A DNA stretch of 26,424 nt, from positions 1 to 26,424 of IMG/VR virus record IMGVR_UViG_3300044970_002471; one strand, written 5' to 3'. The translations under genes were made by a program, and so were the position numbers. The first letter of the stretch is position 1; each line of letters starts with the position of its first letter. The notes below the pieces were generated by a model that made no database searches, was not told the DNA's origin, and was given only the letters and a program-made list of their open reading frames with translations. Below, one piece after another: positions 7,993-16,070 of this stretch. This DNA is from a virus.

Positions 7993-8714
7993 ATTTACAT
8001 TTAATTTCGTTCTGTTCACCAGAAAAAAAATATGCTTTTACTAAGAATCGATTTTATAATGAAGCATTGAATTTGGGAGTTTTTAAATCTATTAATTTGT
8101 TCTCTGAAAAAAATTGTTTTGATTATTGTAGTGAACTTTTAGAACATAAAAATTTTATGGAATCCACAAGAGCATATGGATTTTGGATTTGGAAAATTTT
8201 TTTAATATCTGAATTAATGAAATCAATTCCAGAAGATGATGTTATTTGTTATGCTGATATTGGATGTACTTTTAATATTAATGGAAAAAAAAGAATGTAT
8301 GAGTATTATGACATTGTAATGGAAAATGGTTCTTTGTGCTTTGATACTTTATATCTAGAAATAGAATATACAAAATCAGATACATACTTTAAAATATTTC
8401 CAAATGATCAAAAATATTTGTATACAAATCATAAATGTGCAACTGCCTACTTTTTGAAAAATAATAAAAAAAATAGATTATTTATTGATGAATTTAAATC
8501 AATGAGCACAGAAAATAATTATCATTATATTGATGATTCGGCATCTACCTTAAAAAATAATATTTTATTCAAAGATCATAGATACGATCAATCTATTTTT
8601 TCACTTTTAAGCAAGAAATATAATTTTCATTGCATTCCAGATGAAACATATTGGCACCCAAACTGGAATGTAGATGGAAAACAATATCCAATATGGGCAA
8701 CAAGAATACGATAA
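7989..8714 (+). CDS. Probable glycosyltransferase of unnamed family
   Basis: A 241-residue soluble protein. It contains TRAYGFWIWKIFLI (about 59-72), VICYADIGCTFNINGKKRM (about 86-104) and a late DHRYDQSIFSLL block. This pattern (GxxWIWKP, then DxGC plus N-G) recurs in a family of bacterial and phage proteins found in polysaccharide loci. The DxG at the place of a DxD and the following aromatic block resemble a GT-A fold, but no named GT family can be assigned with confidence. It overlaps the preceding gene by 4 bases. If the DxG cannot bind metal, it might be a non-catalytic partner. Confidence 0.6.
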   Translation: MNLHLISFCSPEKKYAFTKNRFYNEALNLGVFKSINLFSEKNCFDYCSELLEHKNFMESTRAYGFWIWKIFLISELMKSIPEDDVICYADIGCTFNINGKKRMYEYYDIVMENGSLCFDTLYLEIEYTKSDTYFKIFPNDQKYLYTNHKCATAYFLKNNKKNRLFIDEFKSMSTENNYHYIDDSASTLKNNILFKDHRYDQSIFSLLSKKYNFHCIPDETYWHPNWNVDGKQYPIWATRIR

Positions 8715-8723
8715 AGGAATTTT

Positions 8724-9512
8724 ATGATTTATATTACTGGGTCTAGTGGATTAATTGGAAAAAGATTTTTAGAATTGTCTAAATATCCAATTACCAAAGT
8801 TTCATATCGAGATGAACCTCAAGATGTATTTGATTCCCATGAAAATTCATGTCTCCTTCATTTGGCATGGTCTTCACTTGCAAGAAATACTTACGATGAA
8901 TTTGAGAAATTTATAAAAAATGATGTAATTAATAGTAAAAAAATATTTGATTTTTATTCAAAGAAAAATCCAAATGGAAAAATTATTTTTATTTCTACTG
9001 CTGGTGGGTTATATGTAAATCATGAAAGAACAGTTGATGAAAATTCATTGGTAAATCCAAATACCCTTTATGGTGATCTTAAATTACAAGTTGAAAATAT
9101 TTTAAAAACAGTTGAGTGTAATACACTTTCATTAAGAGTATCTAATGTGTGGGGAGGAAAATCACTACCATCAAATAGAATTAATGGTTTAGTTGATAAA
9201 CTTCTTAGTAGTGTAAATACAGATAATGTCATAGATTTATATACAAATTTTGATACTAGAATAGATATAATACATGTTGATGATTTAGTGGATTTAATTG
9301 AAAAGTGTATAGAAAAAAATTTTCATATCAAACATGATATGTTTGTAATTGGATCTCAAAGCTTGACCATTAAACAACTTTTGGATATAGTTACTTCATC
9401 GGGATATTTAAATCTTAAACTTTCCAAAAAACAGGTTAAATCTTATCTTCATGTAGAACCTCGTAGAGCATTAAATGTATTTGATTGGAAACCTAAAAAT
9501 AAATTAATATAA
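8724..9512 (+). CDS. NAD(P)-dependent sugar epimerase/reductase (short-chain dehydrogenase)
   Basis: An extended SDR of 262 residues: ITGSSGLIG (4-12) binds NAD(P), HLAWSS follows the second strand, FISTAGGLY carries the catalytic Ser/Thr, and NTLYGDLKLQ contains the YxxxK pair. RVSNVWGG is the post-catalytic motif of nucleotide-sugar SDRs. AAGGA at 8714-8718 supports the start. The small size and Y-G-D-L-K form suit a 4-ketoreductase or epimerase. Because no standard GDP-fucose synthase is present, it is a candidate to reduce the Gmd product, but that is inference. Its last residues are about 35 bases from the next gene. Confidence 0.8.
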   Translation: MIYITGSSGLIGKRFLELSKYPITKVSYRDEPQDVFDSHENSCLLHLAWSSLARNTYDEFEKFIKNDVINSKKIFDFYSKKNPNGKIIFISTAGGLYVNHERTVDENSLVNPNTLYGDLKLQVENILKTVECNTLSLRVSNVWGGKSLPSNRINGLVDKLLSSVNTDNVIDLYTNFDTRIDIIHVDDLVDLIEKCIEKNFHIKHDMFVIGSQSLTIKQLLDIVTSSGYLNLKLSKKQVKSYLHVEPRRALNVFDWKPKNKLI

Positions 9513-9547
9513 AATTTTGATAATTAAAAAAAAATCTGGAGATTAAA

Positions 9548-10231
9548 ATGGGACTTGATATTCAAAATATTAGATTATTAAATCATTGCCATCAATATGG
9601 TGATTTTAAAGATACATTAACGATTGGCAGGCAAACAATTTTTGTACATGAGGAACAATTAAAATATCTTTTAGAAGATGACTCTTTAAGTGGGATTAAA
9701 TGTGGTGAAAGTTATTGTGAGAATGTATTCATTAGTAATTATGGTTCTACTAAAGTAGATTCTATTGATTATTGTGATTATGAAGGGTGTACAATAGTTC
9801 ATGACATGAACATTCCAATTCAAAATAGTATGCAAAAATATGACACAATTTTTGATGGTGGAAGTTTAGAACATATATTTAATATAAATCAAGCATTAAA
9901 AAATGTATCCTTAATGTGTAAACCTGGAGGGCAAATCATCCATTCGTTGCCAGCAAATAATCAATGTGGGCATGGATTTTGGCAATTTTCTCCCGAATTA
10001 TTTTTATCATTGTACTCAGAAAAAAATGGTTATTCTGATACCGAAGTTTACATTGCTAGTGTTCATAGGCATGATGATATATTGAAGGTAGAACCACATA
10101 ATGCAAATGGTAGGATTGAAATAAACATAGAAGGTCCTTCTTATCTTTGGGTGAGAACGGTTTTAAAAAAAGATTCATTTAATCATGATGGTATCCAGCA
10201 GGTTGATTATGAAAGTAATTATTGGGTTTAA
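9548..10231 (+). CDS. Class I SAM-dependent methyltransferase-like protein
   Basis: A 227-residue protein with the later part of a class I methyltransferase fold: YDTIFDGGSLEHIFNI (about 99-114, motif IV-like with a post-motif His) and MCKPGGQIIHSLPANN (motif V/VI-like). The usual N-terminal GxGxG is not obvious, because the first 80 residues are diverged (SYCENVFISNYG). GGAG at 9538-9541 supports ATG 9548. It differs from the four FkbM proteins and may act on a sugar or small acceptor in the same pathway. No membrane segment is seen. Confidence 0.7.
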   Translation: MGLDIQNIRLLNHCHQYGDFKDTLTIGRQTIFVHEEQLKYLLEDDSLSGIKCGESYCENVFISNYGSTKVDSIDYCDYEGCTIVHDMNIPIQNSMQKYDTIFDGGSLEHIFNINQALKNVSLMCKPGGQIIHSLPANNQCGHGFWQFSPELFLSLYSEKNGYSDTEVYIASVHRHDDILKVEPHNANGRIEINIEGPSYLWVRTVLKKDSFNHDGIQQVDYESNYWV

Positions 10232-10285
10232 AAATATTTAACTTGGTTAAATGGATAAATTAATTAAAAATATAAGGAGTTTTTT

Positions 10286-10924
10286 GTGAATTATAAAAGA
10301 CAATCGGAATTGCCATATCCACAACCTTGGGAATGGGTAAAAGATAATATTGATTTTTATGGTGATGATTTATTTTTTGTCGATATTGGTGCTCATGATG
10401 GAATAGATTGTTCTAACACTGCTTTTTTTGAAATGAATTTGGGGTGGAATGGTATTTGTATTGAACCTCATCCAGATGTGTATTTGAAACTAGAAGAAAA
10501 TAGAAAATGCATAAAATATAATTGTTGTATTTCCGATAAAGAAGGAGAATGTGATTTTCTTGTTATAAGTGGATATTCTGAAATGTTGAGTGGTATTTAT
10601 TCTGAATATGATCAAAAACATATAGACAGGATAGAAAAAGAAATTAATTTGTATGGTGGATCTAAAAAAAATGTAAAAATAAAATCTAGAAATTTAAATA
10701 ATATTTTAAATGAAAATAATATTAAAAAAGTTGATTACTTGAGTGTAGATACAGAAGGATCTGAATTTAACATTATTAAGTCTATTGATTTTAGTAAAAC
10801 TGACATTAGTATTATTAGTGTGGAAAATAATGGATATAATAATTTTGTCAGGGAATATTTGGAAAATAATGGATATCAATTTTTAACTAAATGTTGTTGT
10901 GATGAAATATATTGCAAAAAATAA
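10286..10924 (+). CDS. FkbM-family methyltransferase, GTG start
   Basis: A 212-residue enzyme whose FkbM order is complete: FFVDIGAHDGIDCSNTAFFE (SAM motif I and the following helix), GICIEPHPDVYLKLEENR (motif II), and VDYLSVDTEGSEFNIIKSID (the acidic FkbM motif). The start is GTG at 10286, fixed by AAGGAG at 10274-10279. Together with the 16071-16742 protein it forms a close pair, with the same motif I layout (F-I/V-x-x-G-A-x-D-G-I). It is the last gene before the internal promoter at 10939. It is among the most AT-rich genes in the window. Confidence 0.87.
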   Translation: MNYKRQSELPYPQPWEWVKDNIDFYGDDLFFVDIGAHDGIDCSNTAFFEMNLGWNGICIEPHPDVYLKLEENRKCIKYNCCISDKEGECDFLVISGYSEMLSGIYSEYDQKHIDRIEKEINLYGGSKKNVKIKSRNLNNILNENNIKKVDYLSVDTEGSEFNIIKSIDFSKTDISIISVENNGYNNFVREYLENNGYQFLTKCCCDEIYCKK

Positions 10925-10938
10925 AAATTTTTTGCTGC

Positions 10939-10967
10939 TTGACTATTAGTTAAACCCATAGTATTAT
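10939..10967 (+). promoter_or_regulatory. Internal sigma-70-type promoter for the sugar-activation cassette
   Basis: TTGACT (10939-10944), 17 bases, then TATTAT (10962-10967): five of six matches in each box at ideal spacing. The predicted start near 10974 leaves a leader of only about 16 bases before ATG 10990. It lies in one of the few intergenic gaps of the glycan region, and the base composition of the genes changes here. It would also render the TTG at 10972 nearly leaderless, favouring the ATG start. Confidence 0.72.
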
Positions 10968-10989
10968 TTCTTTGTATCTATTAAAATTT

Positions 10990-11595
10990 ATGTCCGAATA
11001 TCCTAATTTTAAACACAATCATTTTCTTGATGATTATCTTGGCAATAAAGCAAAAATTAAACTTATTATACTTGATGTTGATGGTGTATTGACTGATGGG
11101 ACAAAAGTTTATGATAGGGATCACAATCCCATCCACAAAAAATTTCGATGTAAAGATTTTACAGCAATCAAAAGATTTATTGCTGCTGGAGTTAAAATTA
11201 TTATGCTTTCAGGAGATGCTTGGAATCGTGATATGGCACAAAAACGAAATATTCCTTTCTACTGCACTCGTGGTAGTGATTTGAGCCTTGATAAGTCCAG
11301 ATATATTCCTTACCTTGAGAGTAATTACGATGTGAAATCTGAAAACATGGCATTCGTTGGTGATGATTATTTTGATCTATCTATGTTCAAAAAACTGTTC
11401 TGGTCTTTCTGTCCCTCAGATGCACCACAGATTATCAAGGATAACTCACACTATGTTCTCAATGCAAAAGGTGGTGAAGGAGTTATTGTAGAACTCTATG
11501 ATTTCCTTGTGATGAAAGGTATTGTTTCTGAATCTACAGAAGAAGAAGTTGTAGAACTTGATAAGAAAGAATCGTCCAGTGCAGATATGAAGTGA
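10990..11595 (+). CDS. HAD-family phosphatase, KdsC-like
   Basis: A 201-residue HAD hydrolase of the C0 (KdsC) type. LIILDVDGVLTDGTKVYD (about 26-43) contains the Asp nucleophile and acid/base Asp. IIMLSGDAWNRDMAQKRNI is motif II, the Lys in LSLDKSRYIP is motif III, and FVGDDYFDLSMFKK is motif IV. KdsC enzymes remove phosphate from KDO-8-phosphate, and relatives act on other sugar phosphates. A 20-residue N-terminal extension and an acidic C-tail (EESTEEEVVELDKKE type) are unusual. ATG 10990 was chosen over TTG 10972 because of the promoter just upstream. It overlaps the PfkB kinase gene by one base, so a shared sugar-phosphate pathway is likely. Confidence 0.82.
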   Translation: MSEYPNFKHNHFLDDYLGNKAKIKLIILDVDGVLTDGTKVYDRDHNPIHKKFRCKDFTAIKRFIAAGVKIIMLSGDAWNRDMAQKRNIPFYCTRGSDLSLDKSRYIPYLESNYDVKSENMAFVGDDYFDLSMFKKLFWSFCPSDAPQIIKDNSHYVLNAKGGEGVIVELYDFLVMKGIVSESTEEEVVELDKKESSSADMK

Positions 11596-12272
11596 TGTGT
11601 AAAAGTATTACTTTGTACGGTCATCTGACTGTAGATCGAATATTGATTGATTTTAATGAAACTTTTTCTCTTGGTGGAATTGCTAATGTTTGGTCTGGTC
11701 TTGTTTCACTTGGTCATGGGTTGAATGTTAATATTGAACCCTTATCAATTGGTCATGCTCTTATCTTAGTTGATAGAAAAAATAATTATAGAGTTGGTAG
11801 AGGTTGTTTAAACATCAAAGAAAACAAAACAACTAATGTTGATTCTGATTGGCATCATATTTCATACATCAACCAACTTAAAGATACATTATTTTTATCT
11901 AAGTTAAATGGTGTAGTCTCTGTGGATATAACAAAAGAGCAACCAGAAAATTGTATCTCGGTGCTTCAATATATTGATTATCTTTTTATTGCGAAAGAAG
12001 ATTTATTTATGGAAATTAAAGAATTGGGGTCTCTAGTAAAGAAATATGCAATTATGCATCACCCAAGAGGTAGTGTTTTTTCTGATGGAAATACTGTACA
12101 AAAATATGATTTACCAGAAGAACTATATCTTTCTGATGTAAATGTTCTTGGTGCAGGAGATTATTTTGCTTCTGGATTTATTCATTCTATGACTAATGGG
12201 TGTGAAATAAAAGAGTCTATAGTTAATGCACATGAAGTTGCAAGTAAATTAATTAAAAAAAATCTTTTATGA
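11595..12272 (+). CDS. PfkB-family sugar kinase, short form
   Basis: A 225-residue ribokinase/PfkB-like kinase. The N-terminal LYGHLTVDRI and LGGIANVWSGLVSLG match the GGxxxN substrate-binding motif. NVLGAGDYFASGFIHSM near residue 182 is the second PfkB signature, with the GAGD anion hole and catalytic Asp. The protein is shorter than typical members (about 300 residues), so the lid and part of the core may be reduced. ATG 11595 shares its A with the preceding TGA; GTG 11592 is an alternative. In heptose pathways a PfkB-type kinase works with a HAD phosphatase and a nucleotidyltransferase, the same trio as here. Confidence 0.78.
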   Translation: MCKSITLYGHLTVDRILIDFNETFSLGGIANVWSGLVSLGHGLNVNIEPLSIGHALILVDRKNNYRVGRGCLNIKENKTTNVDSDWHHISYINQLKDTLFLSKLNGVVSVDITKEQPENCISVLQYIDYLFIAKEDLFMEIKELGSLVKKYAIMHHPRGSVFSDGNTVQKYDLPEELYLSDVNVLGAGDYFASGFIHSMTNGCEIKESIVNAHEVASKLIKKNLL

Positions 12273-13000
12273 AAAAATATAATTTACTTATTCCTATGGT
12301 TGGAAGAGGTCAAAGATTTCGTGATGCTGGATTTTCAATTCCTAAACAATTGATTCAGGTTGGTCATCAACAAATGATTGACTGGAGTATGTCGTGCATT
12401 AAAAGAGAAGATTGTAATCAAATTTTTGTAATTCGTAGAGACACAGTTGATGTTAATGGGATGGATGCTGTTTTGAAAAGTAAGTTTGGTGATGATATAA
12501 AAATTGTTATTGCCGAAAATGAAACTAATGGAACAGTTTCTTCTTGTTTGCTTGCAGAAAACTATATCAATAATGAGTTGCCAATAACTATTACGACACT
12601 TGATATGTATTTTGAACCTCACTTTGATCCAAGTCAGGTTGCAAATTCTGATGGTGTAGTTCTTACGTTTAATTCTGAAAATCCTGCATATAGTTATTCG
12701 CAAGTTGGTGATGATGGGTATGTAATTAGAACTGCGGAGAAAGAAGTAATTAGCAATCATGCACATGCTGGTCTTTATCATTTTGCAAAAGGATCAACTT
12801 TTGTAAGACTTGCAAAGGAAATGATCGAAAGAAATATTAGAGTTAAAAATGAGTTTTATGTAGCACCACTCTATAATCTTTTTATCGAAGAAGGTATGAA
12901 AATTTCCATTCAACCTATTGAACGATTGTGGTCCATGGGAACTCCTGATGAAAGAAAATATTTTTTGGATAATGAATATGAAAATCTTCAAAATCGATGA
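12269..13000 (+). CDS. Sugar-phosphate nucleotidyltransferase
   Basis: A 243-residue NTP_transferase-family protein. IPMVGRGQRFRDAGFSIPKQL (8-28) is the variant of the GxGxR...PK nucleotide-binding signature that opens these enzymes. TLDMYFEPHFD (about 109-119) holds the metal-binding Asp, and NHAHAGLYHF and IERLWSMGTPDE are the conserved later blocks. It should activate a sugar 1-phosphate with CTP, GTP, ATP or UTP; the base cannot be inferred. It overlaps the kinase stop by 4 bases and the cupin start by 23. It is a probable final step of the kinase/phosphatase cassette. Confidence 0.85.
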   Translation: MKKYNLLIPMVGRGQRFRDAGFSIPKQLIQVGHQQMIDWSMSCIKREDCNQIFVIRRDTVDVNGMDAVLKSKFGDDIKIVIAENETNGTVSSCLLAENYINNELPITITTLDMYFEPHFDPSQVANSDGVVLTFNSENPAYSYSQVGDDGYVIRTAEKEVISNHAHAGLYHFAKGSTFVRLAKEMIERNIRVKNEFYVAPLYNLFIEEGMKISIQPIERLWSMGTPDERKYFLDNEYENLQNR

Positions 13001-13295
13001 CATGAAAGGTGGATGGTTTGTTGGTGATTTTGAACCATCTACTTTTAAGAATCCTTTTTTTGAGGTCGCACACCATCAACATAAGAAGGGTAGGGGTCAA
13101 CCTCATGTCCATAAAGTCACCACTGAATTGACTTATATTATAGAAGGAGAAATGTTAGTTTCTGGTCAACATCTTGAGAGTGGTGATATGTGGATCTATG
13201 ATAAAAATGAAGTTGCTGATGTCGAGAATCTAACTAATGTCAGTCTTATTGTAGTTCGTTGGCCTTCTGTTCCTTCGGATAAGTATTTGGTATGA
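12978..13295 (+). CDS. Cupin-domain protein
   Basis: A 105-residue single cupin domain: GQPHVHKVTTELTYIIEG contains the HxH and Glu metal or substrate motif 1, and LESGDMWIYDKNEVADVEN forms motif 2. ATG 12978 sits inside the end of the nucleotidyltransferase gene; ATG 13002 is possible but would remove the MKIFKIDDM lead. Cupins in nucleotide-sugar loci are often epimerases or isomerases (RmlC, FdtA types), and some are merely sensors. The association with the cassette is firm; the reaction is inferred only in outline. Confidence 0.75.
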   Translation: MKIFKIDDMKGGWFVGDFEPSTFKNPFFEVAHHQHKKGRGQPHVHKVTTELTYIIEGEMLVSGQHLESGDMWIYDKNEVADVENLTNVSLIVVRWPSVPSDKYLV

Positions 13296-13747
13296 AATTC
13301 ATAGCACATAGGGGAAATATCTCTGGACCAAATCCTTTAAAAGAAAATAAACCAGAATATATTGATGCAGCAATTCAATCTGGATTTGATGTGGAAGTTG
13401 ATGTTAGATTACTTAATAATAAATTTTACTTAGGTCATGATGAATCTCAATATTATATTTCTACTACTTGGTTAAATGAAAGAATTAATTTACTTTGGAT
13501 ACATTGTAAAGATTTAAATACTCTTGAATTTTTTTCTAATAGTCGAAAAAGTTTTAATTATTTTTGGCATCAAAAAGATGATTTTGCGTTAACGAGTAAA
13601 AAATATATCTGGACTTATCCTGGAGAAGCATACACTTCAAAATCTGTTATTGTAATGCCAGAGTCTAATCCTAATATTGATTTTAATATTTTAAAGATGT
13701 ATAATTGTTTTGGTATTTGTAGTGATTATGTGGAAAGTATAAAATGA
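13292..13747 (+). CDS. Small glycerophosphodiester phosphodiesterase-like protein
   Basis: A 151-residue protein starting MKFIAHRGN (His6-Arg7, the GDPD HRG motif), with FDVEVDVRLLNNKFYLGHD (32-50) giving the ExD metal pair and the third His. These are the N-terminal active-site elements of glycerophosphodiester phosphodiesterases. The rest of the TIM barrel is much reduced: family members are usually 230-300 residues. It overlaps both neighbours by 4 bases. It may cleave a phosphodiester-linked glycerol or sugar, or bind such a group. A role in glycan trimming is a guess. Confidence 0.65.
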   Translation: MKFIAHRGNISGPNPLKENKPEYIDAAIQSGFDVEVDVRLLNNKFYLGHDESQYYISTTWLNERINLLWIHCKDLNTLEFFSNSRKSFNYFWHQKDDFALTSKKYIWTYPGEAYTSKSVIVMPESNPNIDFNILKMYNCFGICSDYVESIK

Positions 13748-14463
13748 AAATTGCTCTTTGTTTGTCTGGCCGTCCTTCGTATTTAAAAAAAGGATATGAG
13801 TCTTTATATGATAAAATTTTATCAAAATATAATGTGGATTGTTTTGTGCATACTTGGTGGGATCCAGGACAAGAAAATACTACGGCATATTTTGCTCCAA
13901 ATTTATCATATGGAAGAAAGTATATTTGGGAACCTGATACTTTAGAGTTTATTCAAAAAAAATATAATCCTAAAATATTTTTAAATGAACCTCAATTGAT
14001 ATTTGAACCTTATTCTGAAGTTAATTATGGAATGGGATCTTCACATCATATACATAGTTTCATGTACTCTTTATACTACTCTAATCAATTAAAAAAATTT
14101 TATGAAGAAAAAAATAGTTTTAAATATGATTTAGTCATACGAAGTAGATTTGATGTGATTTTAGAAAAATTTGATATTTGTTTAAATGAAATTGATTCAA
14201 ATTATGTCTATTCTGGATCTGCTGCTCCAGACCCTAATATAAAAAAAATAATAAAAAGTGATTTTTCTTTTGGGTCATCCAAATGTATGGATGTTTATTC
14301 TTCTATTTTTCCTAATTTTGATTATTGTTTTAAGAATATAGATAAACTGGGTGGTATATTTGTTCCTGAAAACTTAATATCTTTTATTTTGGATGAAAAT
14401 AATATCCCAAAAAAATTTATTGATGAGTATGTGATAGATAAACTTATTTTGGATAAAGAATGA
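13744..14463 (+). CDS. Probable glycosyltransferase-like protein of unnamed family
   Basis: A 239-residue soluble protein with IALCLSGRPSYLKKGYES (3-20), VDCFVHTWWDP (about 31-41) and YDLVIRSRFDVILEKF (about 128-143). The order 'LSGxxR..., DxFxHTW, xxRxRxD' marks a group of uncharacterised proteins common in bacterial capsule and phage glycan loci. The RxRFD block resembles the metal/nucleotide site of a GT-A fold. It overlaps both neighbours by 4 bases. Assignment as a transferase is inference from motif layout and context. Confidence 0.6.
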   Translation: MKIALCLSGRPSYLKKGYESLYDKILSKYNVDCFVHTWWDPGQENTTAYFAPNLSYGRKYIWEPDTLEFIQKKYNPKIFLNEPQLIFEPYSEVNYGMGSSHHIHSFMYSLYYSNQLKKFYEEKNSFKYDLVIRSRFDVILEKFDICLNEIDSNYVYSGSAAPDPNIKKIIKSDFSFGSSKCMDVYSSIFPNFDYCFKNIDKLGGIFVPENLISFILDENNIPKKFIDEYVIDKLILDKE

Positions 14464-15410
14464 AAATAGCATTTCATGATAATTCTCTTTGTTTGAGAGG
14501 AACAACTGTAGTAATTTACGACTGGGCATATTGGACTAGGCATTATCTTAATGTTGAACCAGTTATTATGTTCAATATAAAAAATAGTGTTAATGATAAA
14601 CGTGTCATTAAAAAATTTGAAAAAGAATTTCCTGTTTTTGGATATGAAGATAAAAGTGAAATTGACAAAATCTTAGATAAAAATAAATGTGATTCTTTTT
14701 TTATGATAAAAGGAGGTGAACCTGATGGTGTTATTTCCTCAAGTGCTAAAAATTTAATAAATTCAGTATCTGGATGGTGGAAACCAGAATGGATTCATGG
14801 TGATGTTTATGCTATGGGATCCAAATGGTTATCAAAAATAACTGATTATAAAATACCTTATGTTCCTCATATAGTTCATCTTCCAGACCATAGTTTTGAT
14901 ATGAGAGATGAATTGGGAATTCCTAAAGATGCATTGGTTTTTGGAAGAAATGGTGGATGGGATACCTTTGATCTTCCATTTGTAAAGCAATCAATTGTAG
15001 AAACTTTAGAAAAAAGGAATGATATTTGGTTTGTTTTTCAATATACAGAACCTTTTTATAAACATGAACGAATAATATACCTCAATCCAACTGCCGATTT
15101 GAATGAAAAGGTAAGATTCATTAATACTTCAGATGTAATGATACACGCAAGAAATATTGGAGAATCTTTTGGATTATCTTGTGCAGAATTCTCAATTAGA
15201 AATAAACCTGTAATAACATATTATAATTCTCTTGAAAGAAATCATATAGATACATTAGGAGAAAAAGGAATCTATTATGAAAATAAAAAAGATATAGATC
15301 ACATTTTATTGAATATAGATAAAAATGAAATAAATCGATTGGAATGGAATTGCTATAAGGACCATTCTCCTGAAAATTTGGTACAAAAATTTAAAGAAAT
15401 TTACTTATGA
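14460..15410 (+). CDS. GT4-like (GT-B fold) glycosyltransferase
   Basis: A 316-residue two-domain protein. VFGRNGGWDTFDL begins the C-terminal Rossmann half, WFVFQYTEPFYKH follows, and RNIGESFGLSCAEFSIRNKP (about 237-256) is the E-x7-E region that binds the donor in retaining GT-B (GT4) enzymes. A mid-protein IVHLPDHSFDMRDELGIP linker is typical. It overlaps the neighbouring genes by 4 bases at each end and has no membrane segment. The donor is unknown. Confidence 0.78.
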   Translation: MKIAFHDNSLCLRGTTVVIYDWAYWTRHYLNVEPVIMFNIKNSVNDKRVIKKFEKEFPVFGYEDKSEIDKILDKNKCDSFFMIKGGEPDGVISSSAKNLINSVSGWWKPEWIHGDVYAMGSKWLSKITDYKIPYVPHIVHLPDHSFDMRDELGIPKDALVFGRNGGWDTFDLPFVKQSIVETLEKRNDIWFVFQYTEPFYKHERIIYLNPTADLNEKVRFINTSDVMIHARNIGESFGLSCAEFSIRNKPVITYYNSLERNHIDTLGEKGIYYENKKDIDHILLNIDKNEINRLEWNCYKDHSPENLVQKFKEIYL

Positions 15411-16051
15411 ATATACAAGATTATTTAAGAGAATTGAGTAAAAATTATAAACCTACTTCAATATTGGATATTGGAGCACATCACGGAGAATTTTCTAAAT
15501 TTTGCAAGTCACTTTGGGAAGATGTGGACTTATTGATGTTGGAAGGTAATGATGAATGCGAATTCGTTTTAGATCAATTGCCATTTGATCATTGTATTGT
15601 TCTTTTGAGCGATACTAATAAAGAAGTTACTTTATATTTGAATCCAAATAACTTAAGTTGTACTGGAACTTCTTATTATAAAGAAAGAACAAGACATTAT
15701 AAAAATAGTATAGAAGTTAAGAAAAATACATATACTCTAGATGAAGTTATAGAAGATATTAATAAAAAATATGATGTAATTAAGATTGATACTCAAGGAT
15801 CTGAATTGGATATCATAAAAGGTGGATTGAAAACAGTTCAGAATTGTTCTTATTTGATAATGGAAGTTCCTATTCTTCAATATAATGAAGGAAGTCCTTT
15901 GTTTGATGAAATAGTTGAATATATGAATAGTATTGGATTTTCTGATCATGAAATTATTGAAGAACATATTTGGAAAGATCCAAATGAAGATGAATTTGAA
16001 TGTGGTCAAATTTTTCAATTAGATGTTGTTTTTAAAAAATTAAAAAATTAA
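15407..16051 (+). CDS. FkbM-family methyltransferase
   Basis: A 214-residue enzyme with ILDIGAHHGEFSKFC (motif I), DLLMLEGNDECEFVLDQL (motif II), and YDVIKIDTQGSELDIIKGG (FkbM acidic motif). The LSCTGTSYYKERTRHY block in the middle is typical of sugar-methylating FkbM proteins. It overlaps the GT4 gene by 4 bases and is followed by a 19-base gap to the next FkbM gene. The two adjacent methyltransferases suggest either two methylation positions or two sugars. Confidence 0.85.
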   Translation: MNIQDYLRELSKNYKPTSILDIGAHHGEFSKFCKSLWEDVDLLMLEGNDECEFVLDQLPFDHCIVLLSDTNKEVTLYLNPNNLSCTGTSYYKERTRHYKNSIEVKKNTYTLDEVIEDINKKYDVIKIDTQGSELDIIKGGLKTVQNCSYLIMEVPILQYNEGSPLFDEIVEYMNSIGFSDHEIIEEHIWKDPNEDEFECGQIFQLDVVFKKLKN

Positions 16052-16070
16052 AAATAAAAGGAGTTATTTT

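Noticed and set aside
10972-10989. TTG start extending the HAD phosphatase by six residues
   Set aside because: The promoter at 10939-10967 places the transcript start near 10974, so TTG 10972 would lie at or before the RNA end. ATG 10990 is the simpler choice.
12335-12781. 148-residue reading frame on the minus strand
   Set aside because: It lies wholly antisense to the nucleotidyltransferase gene, whose motifs are clear. Its translation is a Cys/Ile/Asn-rich composition typical of a shadow frame.
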